DNA of 7,157 nt from an uncultured Bulleidia sp. (GTDB taxonomy: Bacteria > Bacillota_I > Bacilli_A > Erysipelotrichales > Erysipelotrichaceae), in the NCBI GenBank assembly GCA_934725105.1, contig CAKVBD010000054.1, positions 1-7,157 on the forward strand, read 5' to 3'. The first letter of the stretch is position 1. The number at the start of each line of letters is the position of its first letter. Shown here one piece after another: positions 1 to 4,703 of this stretch. Below the pieces are notes generated by a model. That model was not told the DNA's origin and ran no database searches. It saw only the letters and a program-made list of their open reading frames with translations. A program made the position numbers and the translations under genes.

Positions 1-345
1 GGTACTTCGATTCTAGCAGAATTAGGAGATATACACAACTATTCAAAGCCTTCTCAGATCATTAAATTTGCAGGTGTAGCACCGTTGACCTATGAATCAT
101 CACAGTTCACCGCTCAACACACTGCCATTACAAAGAAAGGCTGTAAATACCTCAGAAAGACCCTGTATCAGATCATTACACCTGTCATACAGTACAATCC
201 CGTTTTCAAGAAATTCTATCTGCTGAAGATAGCTCAGGGAAAAGGACACAGGTGTGCACAGGGTCACTGTGTAAGAAAACTCATGCGAGTCATCTATCAC
301 CTGTTAAGCACAGGTACACAGTTTGATCCAGCTTTATTGCGATAG
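1..345 (+). CDS. IS110-family transposase (IS116/IS110/IS902 type), C-terminal part, cut by window edge
   Basis: The open frame runs from base 1 without a start and ends at TAG 343-345, giving the last 114 residues. It shows the C-terminal Transposase_20 (IS116/IS110/IS902) pattern: an ILAELGDI segment, then KFAGVAPLTYESSQF, then ITKKGCKYLRKTLYQ. In this family the N-terminal RuvC-like DEDD domain works with a C-terminal domain carrying a catalytic serine; the serine at codon 97-99 or 100-102 aligns with the usual QSG position, by my reading. IS110 enzymes are RNA-guided recombinases that use a bridge RNA from a non-coding end of the element. The frame is intact to its stop, so nothing here shows decay. 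The N-terminal domain lies outside the window, so activity cannot be judged. A TTG at 85 is an internal codon, not a start. Confidence 0.9.
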   Translation, partial: GTSILAELGDIHNYSKPSQIIKFAGVAPLTYESSQFTAQHTAITKKGCKYLRKTLYQIITPVIQYNPVFKKFYLLKIAQGKGHRCAQGHCVRKLMRVIYHLLSTGTQFDPALLR

Positions 346-528
346 ACATAGAAACAAATGAATTACAGCCAACAGCTTCTGCTGAAGTTGTTTTCATCAT
401 GCCTGAATATTCACATTTTCAAAGAACAGATACCTTCTGAAACTAACTTACTCAAAGAATTTCATTTTCAAACTTTTTCATCAATTTCTGTTGACTTTTA
501 TATAGTTAGCTTTCTTTTCTTCTAACAA
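346..528 (+). mobile_element. Probable right (3') non-coding end of the IS110-family element
   Basis: This stretch lies between the transposase stop and the U-tract side of the tig terminator and has no credible gene. It should contain the right end of the insertion sequence, but IS110 elements usually lack long terminal inverted repeats, so the boundary cannot be placed by eye. A small hairpin is visible at 370-390 (stem CAGC/GCTG at 373-384 with an outer CAA/TTG pair), and a TTGACT followed by a TATATAG segment lies at 491-505. If the element belongs to the IS1111 subgroup, its guide RNA would come from this 3' side; in the IS110 subgroup it would come from the left end, outside the window. 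Confidence 0.5.
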
Positions 529-563
529 ATAAGACGCAGCTTAAAATATAAACTACGTCTTAT
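529..563 (-). terminator. Rho-independent terminator of tig
   Basis: Read on the minus strand, 563-553 pairs with 539-529 as an 11-bp stem containing one G:U pair, with a 13-base AT-rich loop, followed by a T-rich run (TTGTT). It begins about ten bases after the tig stop codon. The insertion sequence lies immediately beyond it. Confidence 0.75.
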
Positions 564-573
564 GAATCATTCA

Positions 574-1848
574 TTAAGCTTTTGCTGCGTTGTCTTTAAC
601 GAAGTTGTAAGCCTTTGTTGTCTTGATATCCTGCTTGATCATGTCAACAGAAACAAGTGGCTTGATCTTTTCAACTTCCATACCATACTGCGTAGCAAGA
701 TCATGGTACTGAGCTTCAACATCTTCGTCTGTTGCTTCTAAGTTTTCAACTTCAGCGATCTTGTTAAGTGTTAATCTTAACTTAACGCTCTTTTCAGCAT
801 TTTCTCTGTAGTCATTCTTAACATCTTCTACAGTCTTGCCCATCATCTGTAAGTATTGTGTGAAAGAAATACCATACTGCTGGATCTGAGCAGCCATCTG
901 CTGAATCTGACCATTTACTTCATCTTCAACAAGAGCATCTGGCATATCGATCTTAACATTGCTTGTTAATTCATCGAATAGCTTTTCATCAGCTGCATTT
1001 TCAGCCTGTGCCTGCTTAGCAGATGCTAATCTTTCTTTTACTGTCTTCTTAAGATCTTCAACTGTTTCAACGTTAGGAATGTTTGTATCCTTAGCGAAAT
1101 CGTCATCTAATTCAGGTAATACTTCTCTTGTTACTTCATGAACCTTAACCTTGAATACTACAGCTGCACCCTTGAGGTCTTCAGCATGATAGTCTTCTGG
1201 GAATGTTAAGTTCAATTCCTTTTCATCACCAGCCTTGCAGCCAATTAACTGATCTTCGAAACCAGGAATGAATGAACCAGAGCCTAACTTTAAGCCATAG
1301 TTTTCAGCCTTGCCGCCTTCGAATGCAACGCCATCCTTGAATCCTTCATAGTCGATCTTAACTGTGTCGCCTTCCTGAGCTTCACCTTCAACTGTTTCAA
1401 GATCAGAATACTGCTTTCTCATACGGTCGATTTCTTCATTGAGTTCTTCATCAGTAACTTCAACTGCTTCAACTTCATACTTTAAGCCTTTGTATTCGCC
1501 AAGTTCTACTTCTGGCATAACTGCGAATGTGAATACGAGTTCTGCCTTTTCATCATCCATAGACTTAACATCTAACTGTGGCTGAGAAATAGGTGTAAGA
1601 TTTAATTCTTCAAATGCTTTTCTCATCCATTCATTTGCATTGTCTTCGATAGCCTGAGCCTGTCTTTCAGCCATAGAAACTTTCTTTTCAAGCATAGCTG
1701 CAGGAACATGTCCCTTTCTAAAGCCATCGATCTTAGCATTCTTAGCAATCTTGTTGAATGCTTTCTTAACGGCGTTCTTCCATTCTTCGCCTTCGATTGT
1801 GACATTCATGTCACCCATTGATTTTTCTTTCAGTGTCCAAGTTGACAT
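574..1848 (-). CDS. tig: Trigger factor, ribosome-associated chaperone and peptidyl-prolyl isomerase
   Basis: The 424-residue product has the usual trigger factor length and domain order. Residues 1 to about 115 form the ribosome-binding domain with the signature GFRKGHVP at 42-49, which docks on ribosomal protein L23 near the exit tunnel. Residues about 158-240 form the FKBP-type PPIase domain (GDTVKIDYEG, then FIPGFEDQLIG). The rest is the helical C-terminal chaperone body. Trigger factor shields nascent chains in the cytosol. I place the start at the ATG 1848-1846 because AAGGAG (1861-1856) sits seven bases upstream and the protein then begins MSTWTLKEK. An in-frame GTG at 1917 would add 23 residues but has no ribosome site and would lie upstream of promoter P2. 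The gene is a single unit with its own terminator and is controlled by a CIRCE operator. No clpX or lon neighbour is visible. Confidence 0.97.
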   Translation of the reverse strand: MSTWTLKEKSMGDMNVTIEGEEWKNAVKKAFNKIAKNAKIDGFRKGHVPAAMLEKKVSMAERQAQAIEDNANEWMRKAFEELNLTPISQPQLDVKSMDDEKAELVFTFAVMPEVELGEYKGLKYEVEAVEVTDEELNEEIDRMRKQYSDLETVEGEAQEGDTVKIDYEGFKDGVAFEGGKAENYGLKLGSGSFIPGFEDQLIGCKAGDEKELNLTFPEDYHAEDLKGAAVVFKVKVHEVTREVLPELDDDFAKDTNIPNVETVEDLKKTVKERLASAKQAQAENAADEKLFDELTSNVKIDMPDALVEDEVNGQIQQMAAQIQQYGISFTQYLQMMGKTVEDVKNDYRENAEKSVKLRLTLNKIAEVENLEATDEDVEAQYHDLATQYGMEVEKIKPLVSVDMIKQDIKTTKAYNFVKDNAAKA

Positions 1849-1879
1849 TGTTATTCTCCTTTTCAATTCGTGCTTGCCT

Positions 1880-1909
1880 ATTATAGCAAAATTCCATAAA
1901 TAGTGCCAT
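1880..1909 (-). promoter_or_regulatory. Proximal tig promoter P2 (extended -10)
   Basis: The minus strand carries TGCTATAAT, an extended -10 with a perfect TATAAT at 1885-1880. A weak -35 (ATGGCA, 4 of 6, at 1909-1904) lies 18 bases upstream. Transcription would begin near 1873, giving a leader of about 25 bases that includes the AAGGAG site. It lies outside the CIRCE and could provide basal, HrcA-independent expression. Confidence 0.55.
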
Positions 1910-1934
1910 AAATACACAAAAATTTACATGAAAT

Positions 1935-1962
1935 ATAATAGCACTCATATTAGCACTGTCAA
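1935..1962 (-). promoter_or_regulatory. Distal tig promoter P1 (sigma-A type), overlapping CIRCE
   Basis: On the minus strand a perfect -35 TTGACA (1962-1957) is separated by 16 bases from TATTAT (1940-1935), a 5-of-6 -10 hexamer. The start would be near 1928, with a leader of about 80 bases. The -35 lies across the spacer and right arm of the CIRCE, so bound HrcA should block RNA polymerase here. Confidence 0.75.
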
Positions 1963-1976
1963 GATTTGAGTGCTAA
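1950..1976 (-). promoter_or_regulatory. CIRCE operator (HrcA binding site) controlling tig
   Basis: The site has the CIRCE layout of two 9-base arms separated by 9 bases. On the minus strand the left arm is TTAGCACTC (1976-1968) and the right arm is CAGTGCTAA (1958-1950), so it matches the consensus TTAGCACTC-N9-GAGTGCTAA at 17 of 18 arm positions. The single deviation is the first base of the right arm. HrcA represses heat-shock operons through this element; in most Bacillota it precedes hrcA-grpE-dnaK and groESL, and here it places tig in the HrcA regulon. Confidence 0.93.
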
Positions 1977-2006
1977 TATTTTCAATAATTATTTCAGAAT
2001 AAATAA

Positions 2007-2026
2007 AAATGGCATCTCTGCCATTT
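2007..2026 (-). terminator. Terminator of the DUF3196-like gene
   Basis: An 8-bp perfect stem AAATGGCA/TGCCATTT with a GAGA loop on the minus strand is followed by TTATTTATT. The stem overlaps the gene's TAA stop (2027-2025). It separates this gene from tig, so tig depends on its own promoters. Confidence 0.85.
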
Positions 2027-2720
2027 AACTGAATTGTCGAGAAACATAGCCAATCTGTTTTTTTACATCTTCTAGAATATCATTTCGATCCATCATACGT
2101 GTAATTTCTTCTAAGATATCAAACGCCAATGATTGCCCTTCATCTTCCTCATACGATAGTGGCAAAAACATAAATACATCATGAACAAGCATTGTCTTTG
2201 CCATTTCATACATATCTGGATTTTTATTCAGCCATTGATTCAATAAAGCATTTGCTTTCAAAAAGCCTTTTGAGTGAGAACATGGGACAAGCGAATCACC
2301 ATAAAATGTATATTCAACACCATCTTTATTCCAGATAAATTCATCCTGAATTTCCTGTTCTGCAATTGCTTCAACAATTAAGGCAGCTGCTTCAGGATAT
2401 GGATCATCTTTAAGATAATCCTGTATTTCTTCAATATAGTCTCTTAAATTTCTTTTTATTAACTGTGTTGCGGATATAAGCTGACATTCACTGTTCCCTC
2501 TTAGACCATCTAGAATATCATCCACACTTCTTTCTGTATTTCTTTTTTCACTCATTTGAAATCTAAGATCTTTTAATAAAGCATACAGCTGTTTTTCTGT
2601 ATCTTCTGGAATGTATGGCATGCTTAATTCTTTTTTTATTGTTGCAAATGCCTGTGCATAGTCGCCATCAGCAATGTTCTGTTTGATTTCAGCAATCATT
2701 TCATCATAATAATTCGTCAT
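2025..2720 (-). CDS. DUF3196-like helical protein of unknown function
   Basis: The product is 231 residues, acidic and helical, with no signal peptide or membrane span, so it is probably cytosolic. The N-terminus (NYYDEMIAEIKQNIADGDYA) followed by ELSMPYIP at 31-38 looks like a helix-turn-helix repeat of TPR type and resembles, from memory, the DUF3196 family known from Mollicutes and Erysipelotrichia. A second part (about 100-231) carries a YTFYGDSLVPCSHS segment and a helical tail. No catalytic motif is evident. I choose the ATG at 2720 rather than the one at 2750 for two reasons. TTGAGA-N17-TATACT ends six bases before it, and the protein then starts directly with the conserved-looking MTNYYDE. 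No Shine-Dalgarno site precedes either ATG. The gene diverges from the ysnB-like gene with interleaved promoters. The family name is tentative; that the gene is real is well supported. Confidence 0.75.
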   Translation of the reverse strand: MTNYYDEMIAEIKQNIADGDYAQAFATIKKELSMPYIPEDTEKQLYALLKDLRFQMSEKRNTERSVDDILDGLRGNSECQLISATQLIKRNLRDYIEEIQDYLKDDPYPEAAALIVEAIAEQEIQDEFIWNKDGVEYTFYGDSLVPCSHSKGFLKANALLNQWLNKNPDMYEMAKTMLVHDVFMFLPLSYEEDEGQSLAFDILEEITRMMDRNDILEDVKKQIGYVSRQFS

Positions 2721-2726
2721 GGTATT

Positions 2727-2755
2727 AGTATATAATTTTATTTCATTCATCTCAA
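2727..2755 (-). promoter_or_regulatory. Promoter of the DUF3196-like gene, predicted leaderless
   Basis: On the minus strand TTGAGA (2755-2750, 5 of 6) is followed by a 17-base spacer and TATACT (2732-2727, 5 of 6). Six bases (AATACC) then lead directly to the ATG at 2720, so transcription should start at or within a base of the start codon. The alternative ATG at 2750 overlaps this -35 and would not be transcribed from here. Confidence 0.7.
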
Positions 2756-2769
2756 ATACGATTTATAAT
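2742..2769 (+). promoter_or_regulatory. Promoter of the ysnB-like gene, predicted leaderless
   Basis: A perfect TATAAT at 2764-2769 is followed by AGTGAC and the ATG at 2776. The -35 is poor (TTCATT at 2742-2747, 16-base spacer). The region interleaves with the divergent promoter, so the two probably compete for polymerase. Confidence 0.55.
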
Positions 2770-2792
2770 AGTGACATGGAAGAAATCGTATT
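2755..2792. repeat. 10-bp perfect inverted repeat across the ysnB-like start
   Basis: AATACGATTT (2755-2764) and AAATCGTATT (2783-2792) are exact reverse complements separated by 18 bases. The left arm touches the -35 of the DUF3196-like gene and the first base of the ysnB-like -10; the right arm lies in codons 3-6 of the ysnB-like gene. It could be a two-site operator for a dimeric regulator serving both genes, or coincidence in AT-rich DNA. Confidence 0.6.
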
Positions 2793-3243
2793 AGTTTCAG
2801 ATAATCATGGTCAAAGAAAACCATTAGAGTATCTCAAAGAGAATTATCCAATCACAGATTATTTCATCCATTGTGGCGATTCAGAAATGCATCCTAACCA
2901 GCTATATGGTTTTACAAGCGTACAGGGAAATAATGATTTTTTTCATGCATATCCAAACGAAAGAATTATTACGATAGAAAATCATAACATTCTTGTTGTA
3001 CATGGTCATATGCATATGATTTTTAATCAGCCACAGCAATTAGCTAGATACGCAAAGAAAGTACATTGTGATATTGTCTTCTATGGACATACACATATTC
3101 CACAGGATATTACAGTTGATGGTATTCGCTGCATTAATCCTGGCAGCATCTGGCACAACCGTGATGGGTCAAAGCCTAGCTATATGATTATCCGTTTAGA
3201 TGGCAAAAATATTGAAGTTGAGAAGAAGGAATACAAATTTTAA
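2776..3243 (+). CDS. YsnB/YfcE-type calcineurin-like metallophosphoesterase
   Basis: The 155-residue protein is a complete small MJ0936/YfcE/YsnB-type phosphodiesterase. All five metal-site blocks are in order: SDNHG at 8-12 (Asp9, His11), CGDSE at 33-37 (Asp35), GNND at 51-54 (Asn52), VHGH at 75-78 (His76) and GHTH at 104-107 (His105, His107), followed by NPGS at 121-124. Family members hydrolyse phosphodiesters with a two-metal centre, often Mn; the natural substrate of YsnB proteins is not settled. The GDSE version is typical of the YsnB group. It is cytosolic, with no signal peptide. I start at the ATG 2776 because motif I then sits at the usual distance from the N-terminus; an upstream TTG at 2719 would overlap the divergent gene. 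There is no Shine-Dalgarno site. The gene ends 67 bases before the tRNA with no GC-rich terminator of its own. Confidence 0.92.
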   Translation: MEEIVLVSDNHGQRKPLEYLKENYPITDYFIHCGDSEMHPNQLYGFTSVQGNNDFFHAYPNERIITIENHNILVVHGHMHMIFNQPQQLARYAKKVHCDIVFYGHTHIPQDITVDGIRCINPGSIWHNRDGSKPSYMIIRLDGKNIEVEKKEYKF

Positions 3244-3261
3244 AAATTTTTTAAAAAATTT
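3244..3261. repeat. AT-only palindrome and A/T tracts upstream of the tRNA promoter
   Basis: AAATTTTTT and AAAAAATTT form a perfect 18-base palindrome straight after the ysnB-like stop codon. It has no G or C, so it is a poor terminator. Its position about 10-30 bases upstream of the tRNA -35 fits an UP-element-like A/T tract that boosts stable-RNA promoters. Confidence 0.5.
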
Positions 3262-3272
3262 AACAAAAAGGC

Positions 3273-3301
3273 TTGTCAAACTCTTAACTCTTTGGTATAT
3301 T
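3273..3301 (+). promoter_or_regulatory. Strong sigma-A promoter of tRNA-Arg
   Basis: TTGTCA (3273-3278, 5 of 6), a 17-base spacer and TATATT (3296-3301, 5 of 6) precede the tRNA. Transcription should begin near 3308, leaving only about three bases before the mature 5' end at 3311. Confidence 0.8.
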
Positions 3302-3310
3302 TAATGAGCT

Positions 3311-3387
3311 GTCTTGGTAGCTCAGCTGGATAGAGCACCCGCCTTCTAAGCGGACGGTCAGGAGTTCGAATCTCCTCCAGGACACCA
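3311..3387 (+). tRNA. tRNA-Arg, anticodon TCT, CCA encoded
   Basis: The 77-base sequence folds as a full cloverleaf: acceptor GTCTTGG/CCAGGAC (one T:G pair), D arm GCTC/GAGC, anticodon loop CTTCTAA with anticodon TCT at 3345-3347, T arm AGGAG-TTCGAAT-CTCCT, discriminator A and a genome-encoded CCA at 3385-3387. It reads AGA codons (and AGG by wobble), which are the main arginine codons in AT-rich Bacillota. The outermost anticodon-stem pair 27-43 is C and A, a mismatch. It is a solitary tRNA with its own promoter and terminator. Confidence 0.97.
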
Positions 3388-3398
3388 TTTAAAAAATC

Positions 3399-3423
3399 AC
3401 CGCTGTTTATCAGCGGTTTTTTT
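3399..3423 (+). terminator. Rho-independent terminator after tRNA-Arg
   Basis: ACCGCTG (3399-3405) and CAGCGGT (3411-3417) form a 7-bp GC-rich stem with a TTTAT loop, followed by a run of T to 3423. It closes the tRNA transcript and could also catch read-through from the ysnB-like gene. Confidence 0.93.
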
Positions 3424-3433
3424 GTGCTATACT
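3406..3433 (+). promoter_or_regulatory. Promoter of the small membrane protein gene, predicted leaderless
   Basis: TATACT (3428-3433, 5 of 6) is followed by ATTCAC and the ATG at 3440. The best -35 is weak (TTTATC at 3406-3411, 16-base spacer) and lies inside the tRNA terminator hairpin, so promoter and terminator share DNA. Confidence 0.5.
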
Positions 3434-3439
3434 ATTCAC

Positions 3440-3817
3440 ATGAACATGAATTTATATCCATATAACTACTATGCTTTACTGATTGCGGTAATACTTGTCA
3501 TTATTTTCTTGTTTTTGACATTGAAACACTTGGCTTCATTAGCAAAAACAGTGCAGAATATGCAGCCTGCCTTAGAAAATATACAAAAGCAGTCAACTCT
3601 AATGCAAATCAAACAGGAAGTATTACAGGAAAAGAAACAGGAAAGTCATAAAAATGATAAATACTTTAAAGTATTGCTTCCTTTACTAGCAGCAATCTAC
3701 ACAACATATCGAGATGATGATGAATGCAATGGTATCAAAGGATACAAAAAAGCATGTAAAACAGTATTTCAGAAAAAGAATACAAATTTATCAAAAATAT
3801 TCTCTCAGATAAGATAA
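3440..3817 (+). CDS. Small single-span membrane protein with coiled-coil-like tail, unknown function
   Basis: I do not recognise a family. The 125-residue product has a short N-terminus (MNMNLYPYNYY), one strong membrane span at about 11-28, and then a long polar helix at about 36-75 rich in Gln, Glu and Lys that could form a coiled coil. A short hydrophobic stretch follows at 78-90 (VLLPLLAAIYTTY), and the tail is basic with two Cys. The tail is probably cytoplasmic, because positive residues follow the span. The ATG at 3440 is chosen because a -10 hexamer ends six bases upstream; ATG 3446 is an alternative. No Shine-Dalgarno site exists. The frame extends upstream to 3422, but that part lies in the tRNA terminator. 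The stop codon sits in a bidirectional terminator shared with the convergent PTS operon. Confidence 0.7.
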   Translation: MNMNLYPYNYYALLIAVILVIIFLFLTLKHLASLAKTVQNMQPALENIQKQSTLMQIKQEVLQEKKQESHKNDKYFKVLLPLLAAIYTTYRDDDECNGIKGYKKACKTVFQKKNTNLSKIFSQIR

Positions 3818-3852
3818 CAAAAACGAGGTCACCCTCGTTTTTGTTATCTTAT
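3809..3852. terminator. Bidirectional terminator with 20-bp perfect stem between convergent genes
   Basis: 3809-3828 is the exact reverse complement of 3833-3852, with a four-base loop TCAC at 3829-3832. The stem has a GAGG/CCTC core with A5 and T5 runs that act as U-tracts in either direction. Both stop codons, TAA at 3815-3817 (+) and TAA at 3851-3849 (-), are inside the stem. Confidence 0.93.
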
Positions 3853-4703
3853 AGAGAAGTTGTCATACCTAGAATGTAACTGATTGCCATCATGATGCAT
3901 CCAATCAGAACAACGATACCTACACATTTTGTAATGGAGTAATTCTTTTTTGTTAATAGATAATAAAATACATATGTACAAACGAGTCCAATACAAGCTG
4001 GTACAGCATTCAATACATTTGAAGCTACAGAAGACAAACTGCTTGATTGTACAGCTGAAACAAACGTATTTGAAGCACTGACATGCTTTGTTGCCAGTAC
4101 AATCAATCCACCAACTGTAAATCCACCCATGATTTTAGATGCCTGTGTGAGGTCTTCTTTCTTTTTCATGAGTTTTTCCATGATCTTTGTACCTTGCGCA
4201 TATCCAATCTTGATCAATACAAAGCGTAATACAACTGTAAGAATCATTGCAGCAACTGCAAATACAGCTATACCCGCAACATTGCCATTATTCGCACCAG
4301 GAATACATGCAATGGCTATTGTTGAAAGAATCATCAAGTTAAACAATGCATGAGATAAGCTATTACATAAAACATTCATTGTTGTACGAACAGAACGAAT
4401 TGTTTCTAGATCACATTTCTGTGCTTCTAATGAAAGCACAACTCCCATAGCAAGTGTAGAAAAGAATGAACCTGTTTCTACATATTCAAGGTTGTGTCCC
4501 ATTGCTAAAGCAAGATCTTCTTCATTTTCATGAATCTTTTTCAGGGCTGGCGCTAATGCATGACACCATCCATATGCTTCTCCTGTTTCACTGTTTTTAG
4601 AAGCACTTACCATAAAGGAACGCAATGCAACCTGATTTAATGTTTTCTTGTCTAAAGGAAATGCTTCATTTTTATTTGTATACTGTGTAATTCCTACCAC
4701 CAT
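3849..4703 (-). CDS. PTS mannose/fructose/sorbose-family transporter, IID subunit
   Basis: The 284-residue protein matches EIID of the mannose (Man) PTS family. It has a polar N-terminal half with RSFMVSASKNSETGEAYGW at about 28-46, the PALKKIHENEED region at 52-63, and then ETGSFFSTLAMGVVLSLEAQ at 76-95. Hydrophobic spans lie near 112-134, 142-165, 193-205, 228-252 and 259-281. IID pairs with IIC to form the membrane channel that imports a sugar while IIA and IIB phosphorylate it. The start at 4703 has an excellent Shine-Dalgarno site, AAAGGAGGTG (4720-4711), located in the last codons of IIC. The two reading frames overlap by ten bases, so translation is probably coupled. The substrate cannot be told from sequence. 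The C-terminal stop lies in the bidirectional terminator, so IID ends the operon. Confidence 0.9.
   Translation of the reverse strand: MVVGITQYTNKNEAFPLDKKTLNQVALRSFMVSASKNSETGEAYGWCHALAPALKKIHENEEDLALAMGHNLEYVETGSFFSTLAMGVVLSLEAQKCDLETIRSVRTTMNVLCNSLSHALFNLMILSTIAIACIPGANNGNVAGIAVFAVAAMILTVVLRFVLIKIGYAQGTKIMEKLMKKKEDLTQASKIMGGFTVGGLIVLATKHVSASNTFVSAVQSSSLSSVASNVLNAVPACIGLVCTYVFYYLLTKKNYSITKCVGIVVLIGCIMMAISYILGMTTSL

Noticed and set aside
100..300. Minus-strand frame inside the transposase
   Set aside because: It is the antisense of a conserved IS110 domain with no ribosome site and no recognisable protein character.
505..526. GTTAG/CTAAC inverted repeat as the IS terminal repeat
   Set aside because: Five bases in AT-rich, pyrimidine-run DNA is expected by chance, and the other end is not available for comparison.
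1849..1917. Upstream GTG start extending trigger factor by 23 residues
   Set aside because: No ribosome site precedes it, it lies upstream of promoter P2, the added residues do not look like trigger factor, and the ATG at 1848 has a well-placed AAGGAG.
2719..2775. TTG start adding 19 residues to the phosphoesterase
   Set aside because: It would overlap the divergent gene, puts motif I too far from the N-terminus for the family, and covers the promoter.
3422..3439. Upstream start for the small membrane protein
   Set aside because: These codons are in the tRNA terminator T-tract and the -10 hexamer.
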